The notes beneath the pieces were generated by a model. That model did not search any database. It was given only the letters and a program-made list of their open reading frames with translations, and was not told the origin of the DNA. Positions 15,694 to 24,718 of a stretch of 64,000 nt of DNA are shown piece after piece. Position 1 is the stretch's first letter; every line of letters begins with the position of its first letter. The stretch spans positions 182,932-246,931 of the forward strand of contig NZ_JAXMOR010000002.1 in the NCBI RefSeq assembly GCF_034669705.1. Direction: 5' to 3'. Position numbers and translations under genes: made by a program. This DNA is from Marinovum sp034669705 (lineage in GTDB: Bacteria > Pseudomonadota > Alphaproteobacteria > Rhodobacterales > Rhodobacteraceae).

Positions 15694-17256
15694 ATGCCGG
15701 ACACCAATCCGCGACTGCCGCGCGCCGCTCAGCGTGTGTTGCACGATCTGACCGTCAGCCCGATGCTGCCGGCGCTGTTTCCGGCGCTGGCGCTTGGCGG
15801 CTTCTGGATCGGCGGCGAACCGCTGCTGGCGGCGCTGGCGATCGGAGTGCCACTGCTCTGGCTGGCGGTGCTGATCGGGCGGGCCAAGGTGCGGCCGGCG
15901 CGCACTGATCCGGTCACCGGCCTGCACCTGCGCGAGGGGTTTCCCGACCGGGTCGATGCGCTCCTGACCGAGTGTCGCAGCTCCGGGCGCACCACCGTCT
16001 GCTTCATGGTCGAGGTCGATGACGGGCCCGAGTTCTGCGAGCGATTCGGCGGCGATGCCTGCGACCGGGTGGCCGATACCCTGGCGGCGCGGCTGCGCAC
16101 GGCGATGCGCGGGTCGGATTGCTTCGTGCGGCTCAGCGACTGGCGGATCGGCGTGGTGCTGGCGCCGCTGCGCCGGATCGATGTCGAATCCGCAGTGCAG
16201 ATGGCCGCCCGGCTGCAATCCGAGCTCGAGGAACCGATCCGCATAGACCGGGCGCCGGTCTATGTCTCGGCCTGCATCGGCTTCTGCCTCGCGGCGCGTG
16301 CGCCCGACAAGAGCGGCACCGGGCTGATCGACGCCACCGTCGCCGCGCTCGACGAGGCGCGCCGCCATGGCCCGGGCGCGATCCGCGCCTTCTCTCCCGA
16401 CCTGCAACGCAATCGCAACCAGCGCGTCGCCCTGATCGACGAGGCCGCCCGTGCGCTTGACGACGGCCAGATCTGCGCTTGGTACCAGCCGCAGATCTGC
16501 ACCGAGACCGGGCGGATTTCCGGGCTCGAGGCGCTGGCCCGCTGGCGCCACCCGGTGCGCGGACTGATCCCGCCGGGCGATTTCCTGCCGGCGCTCGAGG
16601 CCGCGGGCCTGCTCGAGCGGCTGGGCGAGGTCATCCTGTTCCACGCCCTCTCGACGCTACGCGACCTCGATCGCTCCGGCTTTGCGATCCCGCAGGTCGG
16701 GGTGAACTTCACCGAGACCGAGCTGCGCAATCCCAAGCTCGTCACCCGGCTGCGCTGGGAGATCGACCGCTTCAGCCTCGCCCCGGAGCGACTGGCGGTG
16801 GAGATCCTCGAACATGTGGTCGCCGGCACGCCGGATGATATCGTCTCGCGCAATATCGCCGATCTCGCGGCCCTGGGCTGCACCATCGATCTCGACGATT
16901 TCGGTACCGGCCATGCCTCGATCACCTCGCTGCGGCGATTCGCCATCGACCGGCTCAAGTTCGACCGCTCCTTCGTGGTGAAATGCGACATCGACCCTGA
17001 ACAGCAGCGCATGGTGACGATGATCCTGACCATGGCCGAGAAACTGGGCCTCGAGACCCTGGCCGAAGGGGTCGAGACCCTGGGCGAGAACGCCCTGCTG
17101 TCGCAATTGGGCTGCGGCCACGTCCAGGGCTTCGGTATCGCCATGCCGATGCCGGCCGACCAACTGGCGGAGTGGATCACCGATCACACCGCGCGGATCG
17201 CCAGACCGCCGGAAATCGCCCCCCTGCCCGGCCCTGCCACCCGCCGCAGCCCCTGA
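15694..17256 (+). CDS. Membrane GGDEF-EAL protein, probable c-di-GMP phosphodiesterase
   Basis: 520 residues: two N-terminal hydrophobic helices (about 20-60), a GGDEF-fold domain (about 70-235) and an EAL domain (about 245-505). The signature loop of the GGDEF domain reads RLSDWRIG near residue 145 instead of R-GGDEF, so it should not make c-di-GMP. It may instead bind nucleotide and regulate. The EAL domain keeps its metal and catalytic residues: LEALARW (E about 279), GVNFTETEL, DDFGTGHAS (about 401), RLKFDRSFV (K about 421) and EGVET. This predicts breakdown of c-di-GMP at the membrane. Confidence 0.92.
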   Translation: MPDTNPRLPRAAQRVLHDLTVSPMLPALFPALALGGFWIGGEPLLAALAIGVPLLWLAVLIGRAKVRPARTDPVTGLHLREGFPDRVDALLTECRSSGRTTVCFMVEVDDGPEFCERFGGDACDRVADTLAARLRTAMRGSDCFVRLSDWRIGVVLAPLRRIDVESAVQMAARLQSELEEPIRIDRAPVYVSACIGFCLAARAPDKSGTGLIDATVAALDEARRHGPGAIRAFSPDLQRNRNQRVALIDEAARALDDGQICAWYQPQICTETGRISGLEALARWRHPVRGLIPPGDFLPALEAAGLLERLGEVILFHALSTLRDLDRSGFAIPQVGVNFTETELRNPKLVTRLRWEIDRFSLAPERLAVEILEHVVAGTPDDIVSRNIADLAALGCTIDLDDFGTGHASITSLRRFAIDRLKFDRSFVVKCDIDPEQQRMVTMILTMAEKLGLETLAEGVETLGENALLSQLGCGHVQGFGIAMPMPADQLAEWITDHTARIARPPEIAPLPGPATRRSP

Positions 17257-17264
17257 ACCGGGCG

Positions 17265-17280
17265 GTCAAAGGCCTTTGAC
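17265..17280. repeat. Perfect 16-base palindrome before yidC
   Basis: gtcaaaggcctttgac is a perfect palindrome 9 bases after the EAL stop. The rest of the 178-base gap to yidC contains further short hairpins (ggccc ttgaccttt gggcc at about 17365-17385). I see no confident -35/-10 pair. The palindrome may be a protein site or part of a terminator. Confidence 0.45.
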
Positions 17281-17434
17281 CCCGGGCGACCACGGGCCGC
17301 CTGTCGGCCCTGCCGCTGCGACAGGGTGCCCCGAATGGCCCCACGCCCGGGGAATATGGCACTCGGCCCTTGACCTTTGGGCCGCGCAAGGGTTGAACCC
17401 GGCCTGATACCCAAGAGACAGGTGGCGGTCCCCT

Positions 17435-19264
17435 ATGGACGATCAGAACAAGAACCTCATCCTCGCAACTGCGCTCAGCTTCGTCGTGATCCTGATCTGG
17501 TTCGTGCTGTTCCCGCCGCCCGAGCCGGACACCATCGAACCGGCGCCGTCGGTGGCCGAAGGCACGGCGACCCCCGGCGATGTCGCCGCCACCCCCGGCG
17601 TGGCCGACACCCCCGGCGCCGCGCCCGGCACCACGCCGCTGACCGAAGATGCCGCCGCCAGCCCCGATGCCCCGCGCATTGCCATCGAGACGCCGCGCCT
17701 GTCGGGCAGCATCTCGGCCCAGGGCGGCCGGATCGACACGCTGGCCCTCAAGGACTACCGCGAGACCACCGATCCCGACGCGCCGATCGTCTCGCTGCTG
17801 CGCCCGGTCGGCACACCCGGTGCCTACTACGCGCTGCACGGCTGGGCGCCCGGCCAAGGCCTCGCCGCATCCGACGTGCCCGGCCCCAACACCGAATGGC
17901 AGATCGCCGGCAACACCACCCTGACCCCCGAGAGCCCGGTCACCCTGGCCTGGGAGAACGGCAGCGGCCTGCGCTTTACCCGTCAGATCGCCGTGGACGC
18001 CGATTACATGTTCACCGTCACCCAGAGCGTCGAGAACAGCACGGAGGGCACCGTTTCGCTGGCGCCCTACGGGCTTCTGGCGCGGCATGGCGAACCGGTC
18101 GACCTGAAGAACTTCTTCGTCCTACACGAGGGCGTCGTCGCCATGTCCGATGGCGAGCTGGCCGAGATCGACTATGACGACATGACCGATTTCGAAGTCG
18201 ACGCCCGCGACGGCGTGCCGGCCGAGGTCATGCAGGTGACCGAGAACGGCTGGATCGGCTTTACCGATCACTACTGGATGGCGACGCTGGTGCCCGCGCC
18301 CGGCGAGGCCTTCCGCTCCGCCGCGAAATACGACCCGCGCCGCAACATCTACCAGACCGAAACCGTGCTCAAGACCCGCAGCCTGGCCCCCGGCGCCACC
18401 GCCGAGGTCACCACGCAGCTCTTTGCCGGTGCCAAGGAATGGGACACCATCCGCGAATACGAGGCCGAAGGCGTCGAAGGTTTCATCGACAGCATCGACT
18501 GGGGCTGGTTCTTCTTCCTGACCAAGCCGATCTTTGCGCTGCTGCACTGGCTCAACCAGATCATCGGCAACATGGGCTGGGCGATCATCGCGCTGACCCT
18601 GATCATCAAGGCGGTGCTCTTCCCGCTGGCCTACAAGTCCTATGCCTCGATGGCCAAGATGCGCGAACTTCAGCCCGAGATGGAGAAGATCAAGGAGCGC
18701 GCCGGCGACGACCGCCAGAAGCTCCAGCAGGAGATGATGGGCCTCTACAAGAAGGAAAAGGTCAACCCGGCCTCGGGCTGTCTGCCGCTGCTCTTGCAGA
18801 TCCCGATCTTCTTCTCGCTCTACAAGGTGATCTTCGTCACGCTCGAGCTGCGTCACGCGCCCTGGATCGGCTGGATCGACGACCTCTCGGCGCCCGATCC
18901 CTCGTCGCTCTACAATCTCTGGGGTCTGCTGCCCTGGGCCGCACCCGAGCCCGGCACCATTCTGGCGCTGGTCTTCATCGGCATCCTGCCGCTGCTGCTC
19001 GGTGTGTCGATGTGGCTGCAGCAAAAGCTGAACCCGGCGCCCACCGATCCGACCCAGCAGATGATCTTTGCCTGGATGCCGTGGGTGTTCATGTTCATGC
19101 TCGGCAGCTTTGCCTCCGGCCTTGTGGTCTACTGGATTGCCAACAACACGATCACTTTCATCCAGCAGTACCTGATCATGCGCAGTCACGGCTACAAGCC
19201 GGACCTGTTCGGCAATATCACCGGCAAGAACAAGAAGAAGGCCGCGGAAGCCGCCAAGAAATGA
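17435..19264 (+). CDS. yidC: Membrane protein insertase YidC
   Basis: Inserts and folds inner-membrane proteins alone or with SecYEG. The 609-residue Gram-negative form has an N-terminal helix (LILATALSFVVILIWFVLF), a proline/threonine-rich linker, a large periplasmic beta-sandwich (about 60-350), and the conserved insertase core from WGWFFFLTKPIFALLHWLNQ on. The core includes ALTLIIKAVLFPLAYKSYASMAKM, the LYKKEKVNPASGCLPLLLQIP loop and a lysine-rich C-terminus. Its stop overlaps the MOSC gene by ATGA. The order yidC-MOSC-engB-argB is characteristic of Rhodobacteraceae. Confidence 0.97.
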   Translation: MDDQNKNLILATALSFVVILIWFVLFPPPEPDTIEPAPSVAEGTATPGDVAATPGVADTPGAAPGTTPLTEDAAASPDAPRIAIETPRLSGSISAQGGRIDTLALKDYRETTDPDAPIVSLLRPVGTPGAYYALHGWAPGQGLAASDVPGPNTEWQIAGNTTLTPESPVTLAWENGSGLRFTRQIAVDADYMFTVTQSVENSTEGTVSLAPYGLLARHGEPVDLKNFFVLHEGVVAMSDGELAEIDYDDMTDFEVDARDGVPAEVMQVTENGWIGFTDHYWMATLVPAPGEAFRSAAKYDPRRNIYQTETVLKTRSLAPGATAEVTTQLFAGAKEWDTIREYEAEGVEGFIDSIDWGWFFFLTKPIFALLHWLNQIIGNMGWAIIALTLIIKAVLFPLAYKSYASMAKMRELQPEMEKIKERAGDDRQKLQQEMMGLYKKEKVNPASGCLPLLLQIPIFFSLYKVIFVTLELRHAPWIGWIDDLSAPDPSSLYNLWGLLPWAAPEPGTILALVFIGILPLLLGVSMWLQQKLNPAPTDPTQQMIFAWMPWVFMFMLGSFASGLVVYWIANNTITFIQQYLIMRSHGYKPDLFGNITGKNKKKAAEAAKK

Positions 19265-20004
19265 CCGGACGGATCACCGATATCCTGCGCTATCCGATCA
19301 AGAGCCACGGCCGGGAGGCCGTGGCTCGCGTCACTTTGAGCCCTGGCCAATCCCTGCCCTGGGACCGGCACTGGGCGGTGGCGCATGACGCGACCGATGC
19401 CGACGGAACAGAGTGGCTGCCCTGCCGCAACTTTACCCGCGGCGCCAAGGTGCCCGGGCTGCAGGCGATGACTGCCGCGCTCGACGAGGCCACGGCCACG
19501 GTGACGCTGACCCATCCTGAGTTGGGCGAAGTGCGGTTCCGCCCCGATGTCGAGGGCGCGACGCTGATCGACTGGACCCGGTCGCTGATGCCCGAGGGCC
19601 GGGCGGCCTCTGACCGGGTGGTACGCGCCGAGGCGCGGGCGATGACCGACAGCGATTTCGCCTCGGTGTCGCTGTGCAACCGGTCGTCGCACCGGGCGGT
19701 GTCGCAGAAGCTGGGCCGGGATCTGTCGATCCATCGCTGGCGCGGCAACCTCTGGTTCGACGGCCTCGCGCCCTGGGAAGAGTTCGACTGGATCGGTCGC
19801 GAGGTCAGGATCGGCTCCGCCGTGGTGATGGTGCGGGAGCGGACGACGCGCTGTCTGATGACCCATGCCAACCCAGAGACCGGGGCGCGCGATGCCGATA
19901 TCCTGGGCACGCTGGACACATGGGGCCACCGCGATTTCAGCGTGATGGCCGAGGTAATACAAGGCGGCGAAATCGCCGCAGGTGACGAGATCGGACCCGC
20001 ATGA
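19261..20004 (+). CDS. MOSC domain-containing protein
   Basis: A 247-residue protein with an N-terminal MOSC beta-barrel (MTGRITDILRYPIKS, the usual opening) and a MOSC domain ending in VRERTTRCLMTHANPETG, whose conserved cysteine is the expected sulfur-carrying residue. MOSC proteins transfer sulfur or handle molybdenum-cofactor ligands; the substrate is unknown here. Four-base overlaps on both sides couple it to yidC and engB. Confidence 0.9.
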   Translation: MTGRITDILRYPIKSHGREAVARVTLSPGQSLPWDRHWAVAHDATDADGTEWLPCRNFTRGAKVPGLQAMTAALDEATATVTLTHPELGEVRFRPDVEGATLIDWTRSLMPEGRAASDRVVRAEARAMTDSDFASVSLCNRSSHRAVSQKLGRDLSIHRWRGNLWFDGLAPWEEFDWIGREVRIGSAVVMVRERTTRCLMTHANPETGARDADILGTLDTWGHRDFSVMAEVIQGGEIAAGDEIGPA

Positions 20005-20654
20005 TGCAACTGCCCTTCCCCCTAGCCGAAGAGCCCGACGATTTTGCCCGCGAGGCCGGTCGCAAGCTGTTTGCCGGCGAGAAAGACTTTCTCAAGGGCG
20101 TGGTCGCCATGTCAGGCCTGCCGCCCGATGAGCGGATCGAGGTCTGTTTCGCCGGCCGGTCGAACGTCGGCAAATCCTCGCTGATCAATGCCCTGACCGG
20201 GCGCAAGGGGATCGCGCGCGCCTCCAACACGCCGGGGCGGACTCAGGAGATCAACTTCTTCACCCTGGCCGAGAGCCATTACCTCGTCGACCTGCCCGGC
20301 TATGGCTATGCCAATGCACCGGTGGCGGTGGTCGAGAAATGGCAGCGGCTGCTGAAGCAGTACCTTTCGGGGCGGCAATCACTGCGCCGGGCATTCGTGC
20401 TGATCGACGCGCGGCACGGGGTCAAGACGGTCGATGAAGAGATCATGACCCTGCTCGACAAGAGCGCGGTGACCTTTCAGGCAGTGCTGACCAAGGCCGA
20501 CAAGGTCAAGCTCGACGCCCGCGAGAAGGTGCTCGATCAGGTGCGCGGCCGGCTCTCGGCGCATCCGGCGGCCTATCCGGAGATCGTGGTGACCTCGTCC
20601 GAGAAGGGCGACGGCATCGAGACGCTCAGGTCGATCATCGCGACGCTGGTATAG
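20001..20654 (+). CDS. engB: Ribosome biogenesis GTPase YihA/YsxC (EngB)
   Basis: Essential GTPase for large-subunit assembly, 217 residues. G1 is AGRSNVGKSSLINALTG, G2 lies in TPGRTQ, G3 is DLPGYGYA, G4 is TKADK and G5 is TSSEKGDG. It starts at ATG 20001 inside the MOSC stop. Confidence 0.96.
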   Translation: MMQLPFPLAEEPDDFAREAGRKLFAGEKDFLKGVVAMSGLPPDERIEVCFAGRSNVGKSSLINALTGRKGIARASNTPGRTQEINFFTLAESHYLVDLPGYGYANAPVAVVEKWQRLLKQYLSGRQSLRRAFVLIDARHGVKTVDEEIMTLLDKSAVTFQAVLTKADKVKLDAREKVLDQVRGRLSAHPAAYPEIVVTSSEKGDGIETLRSIIATLV

Positions 20655-20667
20655 GGCTCGCGCGGGA

Positions 20668-20823
20668 CAAGGCCGCAGACCGCCGTGCGATCGCCGACCC
20701 GCCCCCCGGGGCGGCGATTTGGTGAGGCAGGCGCATTGCTGGGAGCTTGGACGGATTGAGCCGGCATAAAGTGGCGGATAGGGAACACAGGATCGCCACC
20801 CCGCGGCTCGGCGATCGCGCGGC
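20668..20823. repeat. Dispersed intergenic repeat, copy B
   Basis: Aligns with copy A (1126-1329) from caaggccgc at the left to cggcgatcgcgcggct at the right. The block gccggcataaagtggcgga is shared exactly, and the final block differs by one base. It starts 14 bases after the engB stop and fills most of the gap to argB, so any argB promoter must lie in it or in the 70 bases after it. Confidence 0.75.
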
Positions 20824-20893
20824 TTCGCCTCCCGTAATCCGCTTGCGCCCGAAACGCCCTGTTGGGATAACAGCCTTTCAAGAGGGGCCGAAG

Positions 20894-21766
20894 ATGAGAA
20901 CCCAGGACATGAACCGCGATTGGATCGCCACGGCTCGCACCCTGAGCCAGGCACTGCCGTACCTTCAGCGCTACACCGACGCCATCGTCGTCATCAAGCT
21001 TGGCGGTCACGCCATGGGCTCTGACGAGGCGATGGAGGAATTTGCCCGCGACGTGGTGCTGATGCAGCAGGTCGGCGTCAACCCGGTGGTGGTGCATGGC
21101 GGCGGCCCGATGATCAACGCGATGCTCGACAAGCTCGGCATCGAGAGCACCTTCGTCAATGGCAAGCGGGTGACCGACAAACCGACCGTCGAGGTGGTCG
21201 AGATGGTGCTCTCGGGCCTCGTCAACAAGCGCATCGTCCAGGCGATCAACGCCCAGGGCGGCAAGGCGGTGGGCGTTTCCGGCAAGGACGCCAACCTGAT
21301 CGTCTGCGAGCAGACCCATTCCGATCTGGGATTTGTCGGCACGCCCGACACGATCAACACCGCGGTGCTGCACGACATGTTCCGCTCGAACACCATTCCG
21401 GTGATCGCGCCGCTGGGCGCCGGTCGCAATGGCGAGACCTTCAACATCAACGGCGACACCGCCGCCGGCGCCATCGCCGGCGCGCTCAAGGCCGACCGGC
21501 TGCTGCTGCTGACCGATGTGGCGGGCGTCAAGAACGCCGAGGGCGAGGTGGTGACCGAGCTTACCGCGGCGCAGATCCGCGAGATGACCGCCGAGGGCGT
21601 GATTGCCGGCGGCATGATCCCCAAGACCGAGACCGCGCTCGACGCGATCGGGCGGGGCGTGCGGGCGGTGGTGATCCTCGACGGCCGGGCGCCCAATGCC
21701 TGCCTGCTCGAGCTCTATACCGAACACGGCGCCGGCTCATTGATCCGCGACATCCCCAAGACGTGA
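20894..21766 (+). CDS. argB: Acetylglutamate kinase
   Basis: Second step of arginine synthesis, phosphorylating N-acetylglutamate. The 290-residue protein has the kinase glycine loops VIKLGGHAM and VVVHGGGPMIN, the substrate motif NGKRVTDKPTVEVVEMVLSG, and LLLLTDVAGVKNAEG. ATG 20894 is chosen because AGAGGGG (20881-20887) lies at normal spacing. It is separated from engB by repeat copy B. Confidence 0.96.
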   Translation: MRTQDMNRDWIATARTLSQALPYLQRYTDAIVVIKLGGHAMGSDEAMEEFARDVVLMQQVGVNPVVVHGGGPMINAMLDKLGIESTFVNGKRVTDKPTVEVVEMVLSGLVNKRIVQAINAQGGKAVGVSGKDANLIVCEQTHSDLGFVGTPDTINTAVLHDMFRSNTIPVIAPLGAGRNGETFNINGDTAAGAIAGALKADRLLLLTDVAGVKNAEGEVVTELTAAQIREMTAEGVIAGGMIPKTETALDAIGRGVRAVVILDGRAPNACLLELYTEHGAGSLIRDIPKT

Positions 21767-21802
21767 ACTGTGACGCTCAGGCCATGGCCTATATACCGCG
21801 CC

Positions 21803-22597
21803 ATGGAGAATGAAACCTTGATCCGGCTCGGCGTGTTCGCCGGGCTCTTCGCGCTGTTTGCCGCGCTCGAGGCCGTGGCCCCGCGCCGCGCGCGACAGCA
21901 TCCGCGACGACGCCGCTGGGTCACCAACTGGGGGTTCACCCTTGCCAATACGCTGGCGCTGCGGGCGCTGGCGCTGGGGCTGCCGCTTCTGGCCGTGGGT
22001 GCGGCGCTCGATGCCGAGGCGCAGGGCTGGGGGCTGTTGAACCAGCTTGGCTGGCCGGTCTGGCTGGAAATCGGGCTGGCGGTGCTGATCTTCGACTTCG
22101 CGATCTGGCTGCAGCATCTGGTCACCCACAAGGTGCCGCTGCTCTGGCGGCTGCACCGGGTGCATCACGCCGATGTCGAGATCGACGTGACCACCGCGAT
22201 CCGCTTTCACCCGGTCGAGATCGCGCTGTCGATGCTGCTGAAGATCGGGCTGGTCTACCTGCTGGGGCCCGCGGCCTGGGCGGTGGTGATCTTCGAGGTC
22301 CTGCTGAACGGCACGGCAATGTTTAACCACGCCAACCTGCGGCTGCCGCTGCGGGTCGACGCCCTGCTGCGTCGGGTTCTGGTGACCCCCGACATGCACC
22401 GGGTGCACCATTCGGTGCATCGCCACGAGCATGACAGCAACTACGGTTTTTCCCTGTCGCTCTGGGACCGGCTGTTTCGCACCTATCGCGCCCAGCCCGA
22501 GGCCGGCCATGACGGCATGACCATCGGGCTCGAGTGGCAGGACGCGCGGCCGACGCAGCTGGGGTGGAGCCTGTGGCTGCCGTTCTCGAAACGCTAG
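21803..22597 (+). CDS. Sterol desaturase/fatty acid hydroxylase family protein
   Basis: A 264-residue integral membrane di-iron oxygenase. The histidine clusters are complete: HLVTHK, then HRVHH, then H in IRFHPVE, NHANLR and MHRVHHSVHRHEHD. Four to five hydrophobic helices are visible. Family members hydroxylate or desaturate lipids; here the product could be a hydroxylated lipid or carotenoid, but this is not decided by the sequence. ATG 21803 is preferred to the GTG at 21770. Confidence 0.88.
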   Translation: MENETLIRLGVFAGLFALFAALEAVAPRRARQHPRRRRWVTNWGFTLANTLALRALALGLPLLAVGAALDAEAQGWGLLNQLGWPVWLEIGLAVLIFDFAIWLQHLVTHKVPLLWRLHRVHHADVEIDVTTAIRFHPVEIALSMLLKIGLVYLLGPAAWAVVIFEVLLNGTAMFNHANLRLPLRVDALLRRVLVTPDMHRVHHSVHRHEHDSNYGFSLSLWDRLFRTYRAQPEAGHDGMTIGLEWQDARPTQLGWSLWLPFSKR

Positions 22598-23229
22598 AGG
22601 CAGAAGCGCAGGCGCGACACCTGCGGGTGCTGGGCGGATTTCACCCCGGGCCGGAGGACGGCGCGCCGGACGGCTGCGCCACGCTGCTGATGATCGGCCC
22701 GGGAGAGCCTGCCTTCTGGCCAGCGTTCCAGGCCAGTCCGGAGTATCGTGACGGCGCGGCGCACCCGCTTGACCGTTGGTCGAAGCGGGTGCTGGGTGGC
22801 TGGGCCGAGACCTTGGGGGCGCGGGCGATCTACCCTTCTGACGGGCCGCCCTATGCGCCCTTCATCGTTTGGGCCAAGGCCACCGGGCGGGTGTGGAACT
22901 CGCCGGCCGGCATTCTGGTGCATGACCGGGCCGGGCTGATGGTGTCGTTCCGCGGCGCGCTGGCCCTGCGCGAACGGATCGCCCTGCCCCCTGCCCCGGC
23001 CTGCCCCTGTGAGGGCTGCCACAAGCCCTGCCTCGACGCCTGTCCGGTGGGTGCGCTGGGGGTGGGCGGCTATGACGTGCCGGGCTGCAAGGCCTATCTG
23101 GACACGGCCGCAGGCGAGGATTGCATGGCGCGGGGATGCGCGGTACGCCGGTCCTGCCCGCTGTCGCAGAGATATGGCCGGGCCGAGGCGCAATCGGCGT
23201 TCCATATGAGGAGCTTTCACCCGGCATGA
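22564..23229 (+). CDS. 4Fe-4S ferredoxin-like protein
   Basis: About 221 residues. The C-terminal third has a ferredoxin-like cysteine array: CPCEGCHKPCLDACPVGAL, then GCKAYL and CMARGCAVRRSCP, enough ligands for one or two clusters. The N-terminal part is not recognised. The arrangement resembles the ferredoxin end of epoxyqueuosine reductase-type proteins without its cobalamin domain. No ATG fits, so GTG 22564 (or GTG 22573 after GGAG) is the likely start, overlapping the hydroxylase gene. Its stop overlaps sixA by ATGA. Confidence 0.75.
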   Translation: MEPVAAVLETLEAEAQARHLRVLGGFHPGPEDGAPDGCATLLMIGPGEPAFWPAFQASPEYRDGAAHPLDRWSKRVLGGWAETLGARAIYPSDGPPYAPFIVWAKATGRVWNSPAGILVHDRAGLMVSFRGALALRERIALPPAPACPCEGCHKPCLDACPVGALGVGGYDVPGCKAYLDTAAGEDCMARGCAVRRSCPLSQRYGRAEAQSAFHMRSFHPA

Positions 23230-23717
23230 CCCTGCGGTTGATCCTGATGCGCCACGCGAAATCGAGCTGGGACGCCCCCTGGCAGGGCGATCACGCGCGG
23301 CGGCTGAACAAACGCGGTCGGCGTTCCGCCGCGGCGCTGGGAGACTGGCTGCGGGACAGGGCCTATCTGCCGGAGCTTGCGCTGAGCTCGGACGCGGTGC
23401 GCACGCAGGAGACCTTTGCCGGGTTGCGGCTGGACTGCCCGGTGCGGTTTTCGCCGGGACTCTACCTGGCCGAAGCGGGGACGCTGCTGGACCGGTTGCG
23501 GCAGGCGGAGGCGGGCTGCGTGCTGATGATCGGGCACAATCCGGGGATCGGGAGCTTTGCCGGGCGAGTGGTGACCATTGCACCAGAGCATGGGCGGTTC
23601 GGCGATTATCCCACCGGAGCAACCCTGGTGGCGGATTTCGAGGCAGAAAGCTGGGAAGACGTGGATTACGGCATGGGTCGCGTGGTGGATTTCGTGGTGC
23701 CTCGCGAACTGGCGTAG
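23226..23717 (+). CDS. sixA: SixA-type histidine phosphatase
   Basis: A 163-residue phosphohistidine phosphatase of the RHG family. The catalytic loop is LILMRHAKSSW, the second histidine is in LMIGHNPGIG, and the fold is otherwise standard. In E. coli SixA acts on histidine phosphotransfer proteins. It is translationally coupled to the ferredoxin-like gene and is the last gene of this plus-strand run. Confidence 0.9.
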   Translation: MTLRLILMRHAKSSWDAPWQGDHARRLNKRGRRSAAALGDWLRDRAYLPELALSSDAVRTQETFAGLRLDCPVRFSPGLYLAEAGTLLDRLRQAEAGCVLMIGHNPGIGSFAGRVVTIAPEHGRFGDYPTGATLVADFEAESWEDVDYGMGRVVDFVVPRELA

Positions 23718-23740
23718 CACCCGCGCGTTAACAGCGGGGT

Positions 23741-23820
23741 GCAGGCCGCCGCCGGCGATTTGGCTGCCACACGCGCGCAGATGAGAGGTTCTACGGAGTT
23801 TGCCGGGTAAACTGGCCGAC
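23741..23820. repeat. Dispersed intergenic repeat, partial copy C
   Basis: Shares the central block with copies A and B: gccggcgatttgg, then gaggtt-tacgga-ttt-gccgg-taaa-tggc with scattered changes. It lacks the strongly conserved right block, so it appears older or truncated. Confidence 0.55.
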
Positions 23821-23878
23821 ATGACCGGCGGCCCGCCGCACCGCGGCCCGGCGCTGCGCAGCTCTGGACCGGAAACGC

Positions 23879-23908
23879 AAAACGCCCCCGCGAATTTCCG
23901 CGAGGGCG
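23879..23908 (-). terminator. Rho-independent terminator of the aap operon
   Basis: On the minus strand CGCCCTCGCG, loop GAAATT, CGCGGGGGCG, followed by TTTT. It lies 22 bases after the aapP stop and is a strong classical terminator. Confidence 0.85.
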
Positions 23909-23929
23909 CGCAATCTAGAGCACTTGACC

Positions 23930-24703
23930 TCAATGCCCGAGGATCTGGCTCAGGAACAGCTTGGTCCGCTCGTTCTGCGGGTTGTTGAAGAACTCTTCCG
24001 GCTCGTTCTGTTCGACGATCTGGCCGGCGTCCATGAAGATCACCCGGTTCGCCACCTGCCGCGCGAAGCCCATCTCGTGGGTGACGCAAAGCATGGTCAT
24101 GCCCTCTTCGGCGAGTTCGACCATGGTGTCGAGCACCTCCTTGATCATCTCGGGGTCAAGTGCCGAGGTCGGCTCGTCGAACAGCATGATCCGCGGCTTC
24201 ATGCAGAGCGAGCGGGCAATCGCCACCCGCTGCTGCTGACCGCCCGACAGCTGGCCGGGATACTTGTCGGCCTGCTCGGGAATCTTGACCTTGCGCAGGA
24301 AGTGCATCGCGGTCTCTTCGGCTTCCTTCTTGGGCGTCTTGCGGACCCAGATCGGCGCCAGGGTGCAGTTCTCGAGGATCGTCAGATGCGGAAACAGGTT
24401 GAAGTGCTGGAACACCATGCCGACCTCAGAGCGGATCCGGTCGATGTTCTTCACATCCGACGACAGCCGCGTGCCGTCGACGGTGATCGACCCTTTCTGG
24501 TGCTCTTCCAAGGCGTTGATGCAGCGGATCAGGGTCGACTTGCCAGAACCCGACGGCCCGGCAATGACGATCCGCTCGCCGCGATGAACGGTCAGGTCGA
24601 TGTCACGCAGCACGTGGAACGTGCCGTACCACTTGTTCATGTTCTCGATCTGGATGGCGACTTCGTTGGAGATTTCCATCTGGGTTTGTGCAGCTTGAGC
24701 CAT
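23930..24703 (-). CDS. aapP: General L-amino acid ABC transporter ATP-binding protein
   Basis: Energises uptake of L-amino acids by the Aap system. The 257-residue protein has Walker A GPSGSGKSTL, the Q-loop in VFQHFNLFPH, signature LSGGQQQRVAIAR, Walker B MLFDEPTSALDPE and the switch histidine in CVTHEMGFA. ATG 24703 is chosen because AGGAGG lies 8 bases before it. It is the last gene of aapJQMP. Confidence 0.96.
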   Translation of the reverse strand: MAQAAQTQMEISNEVAIQIENMNKWYGTFHVLRDIDLTVHRGERIVIAGPSGSGKSTLIRCINALEEHQKGSITVDGTRLSSDVKNIDRIRSEVGMVFQHFNLFPHLTILENCTLAPIWVRKTPKKEAEETAMHFLRKVKIPEQADKYPGQLSGGQQQRVAIARSLCMKPRIMLFDEPTSALDPEMIKEVLDTMVELAEEGMTMLCVTHEMGFARQVANRVIFMDAGQIVEQNEPEEFFNNPQNERTKLFLSQILGH

Positions 24704-24718
24704 GGACAATCCCTCCTC

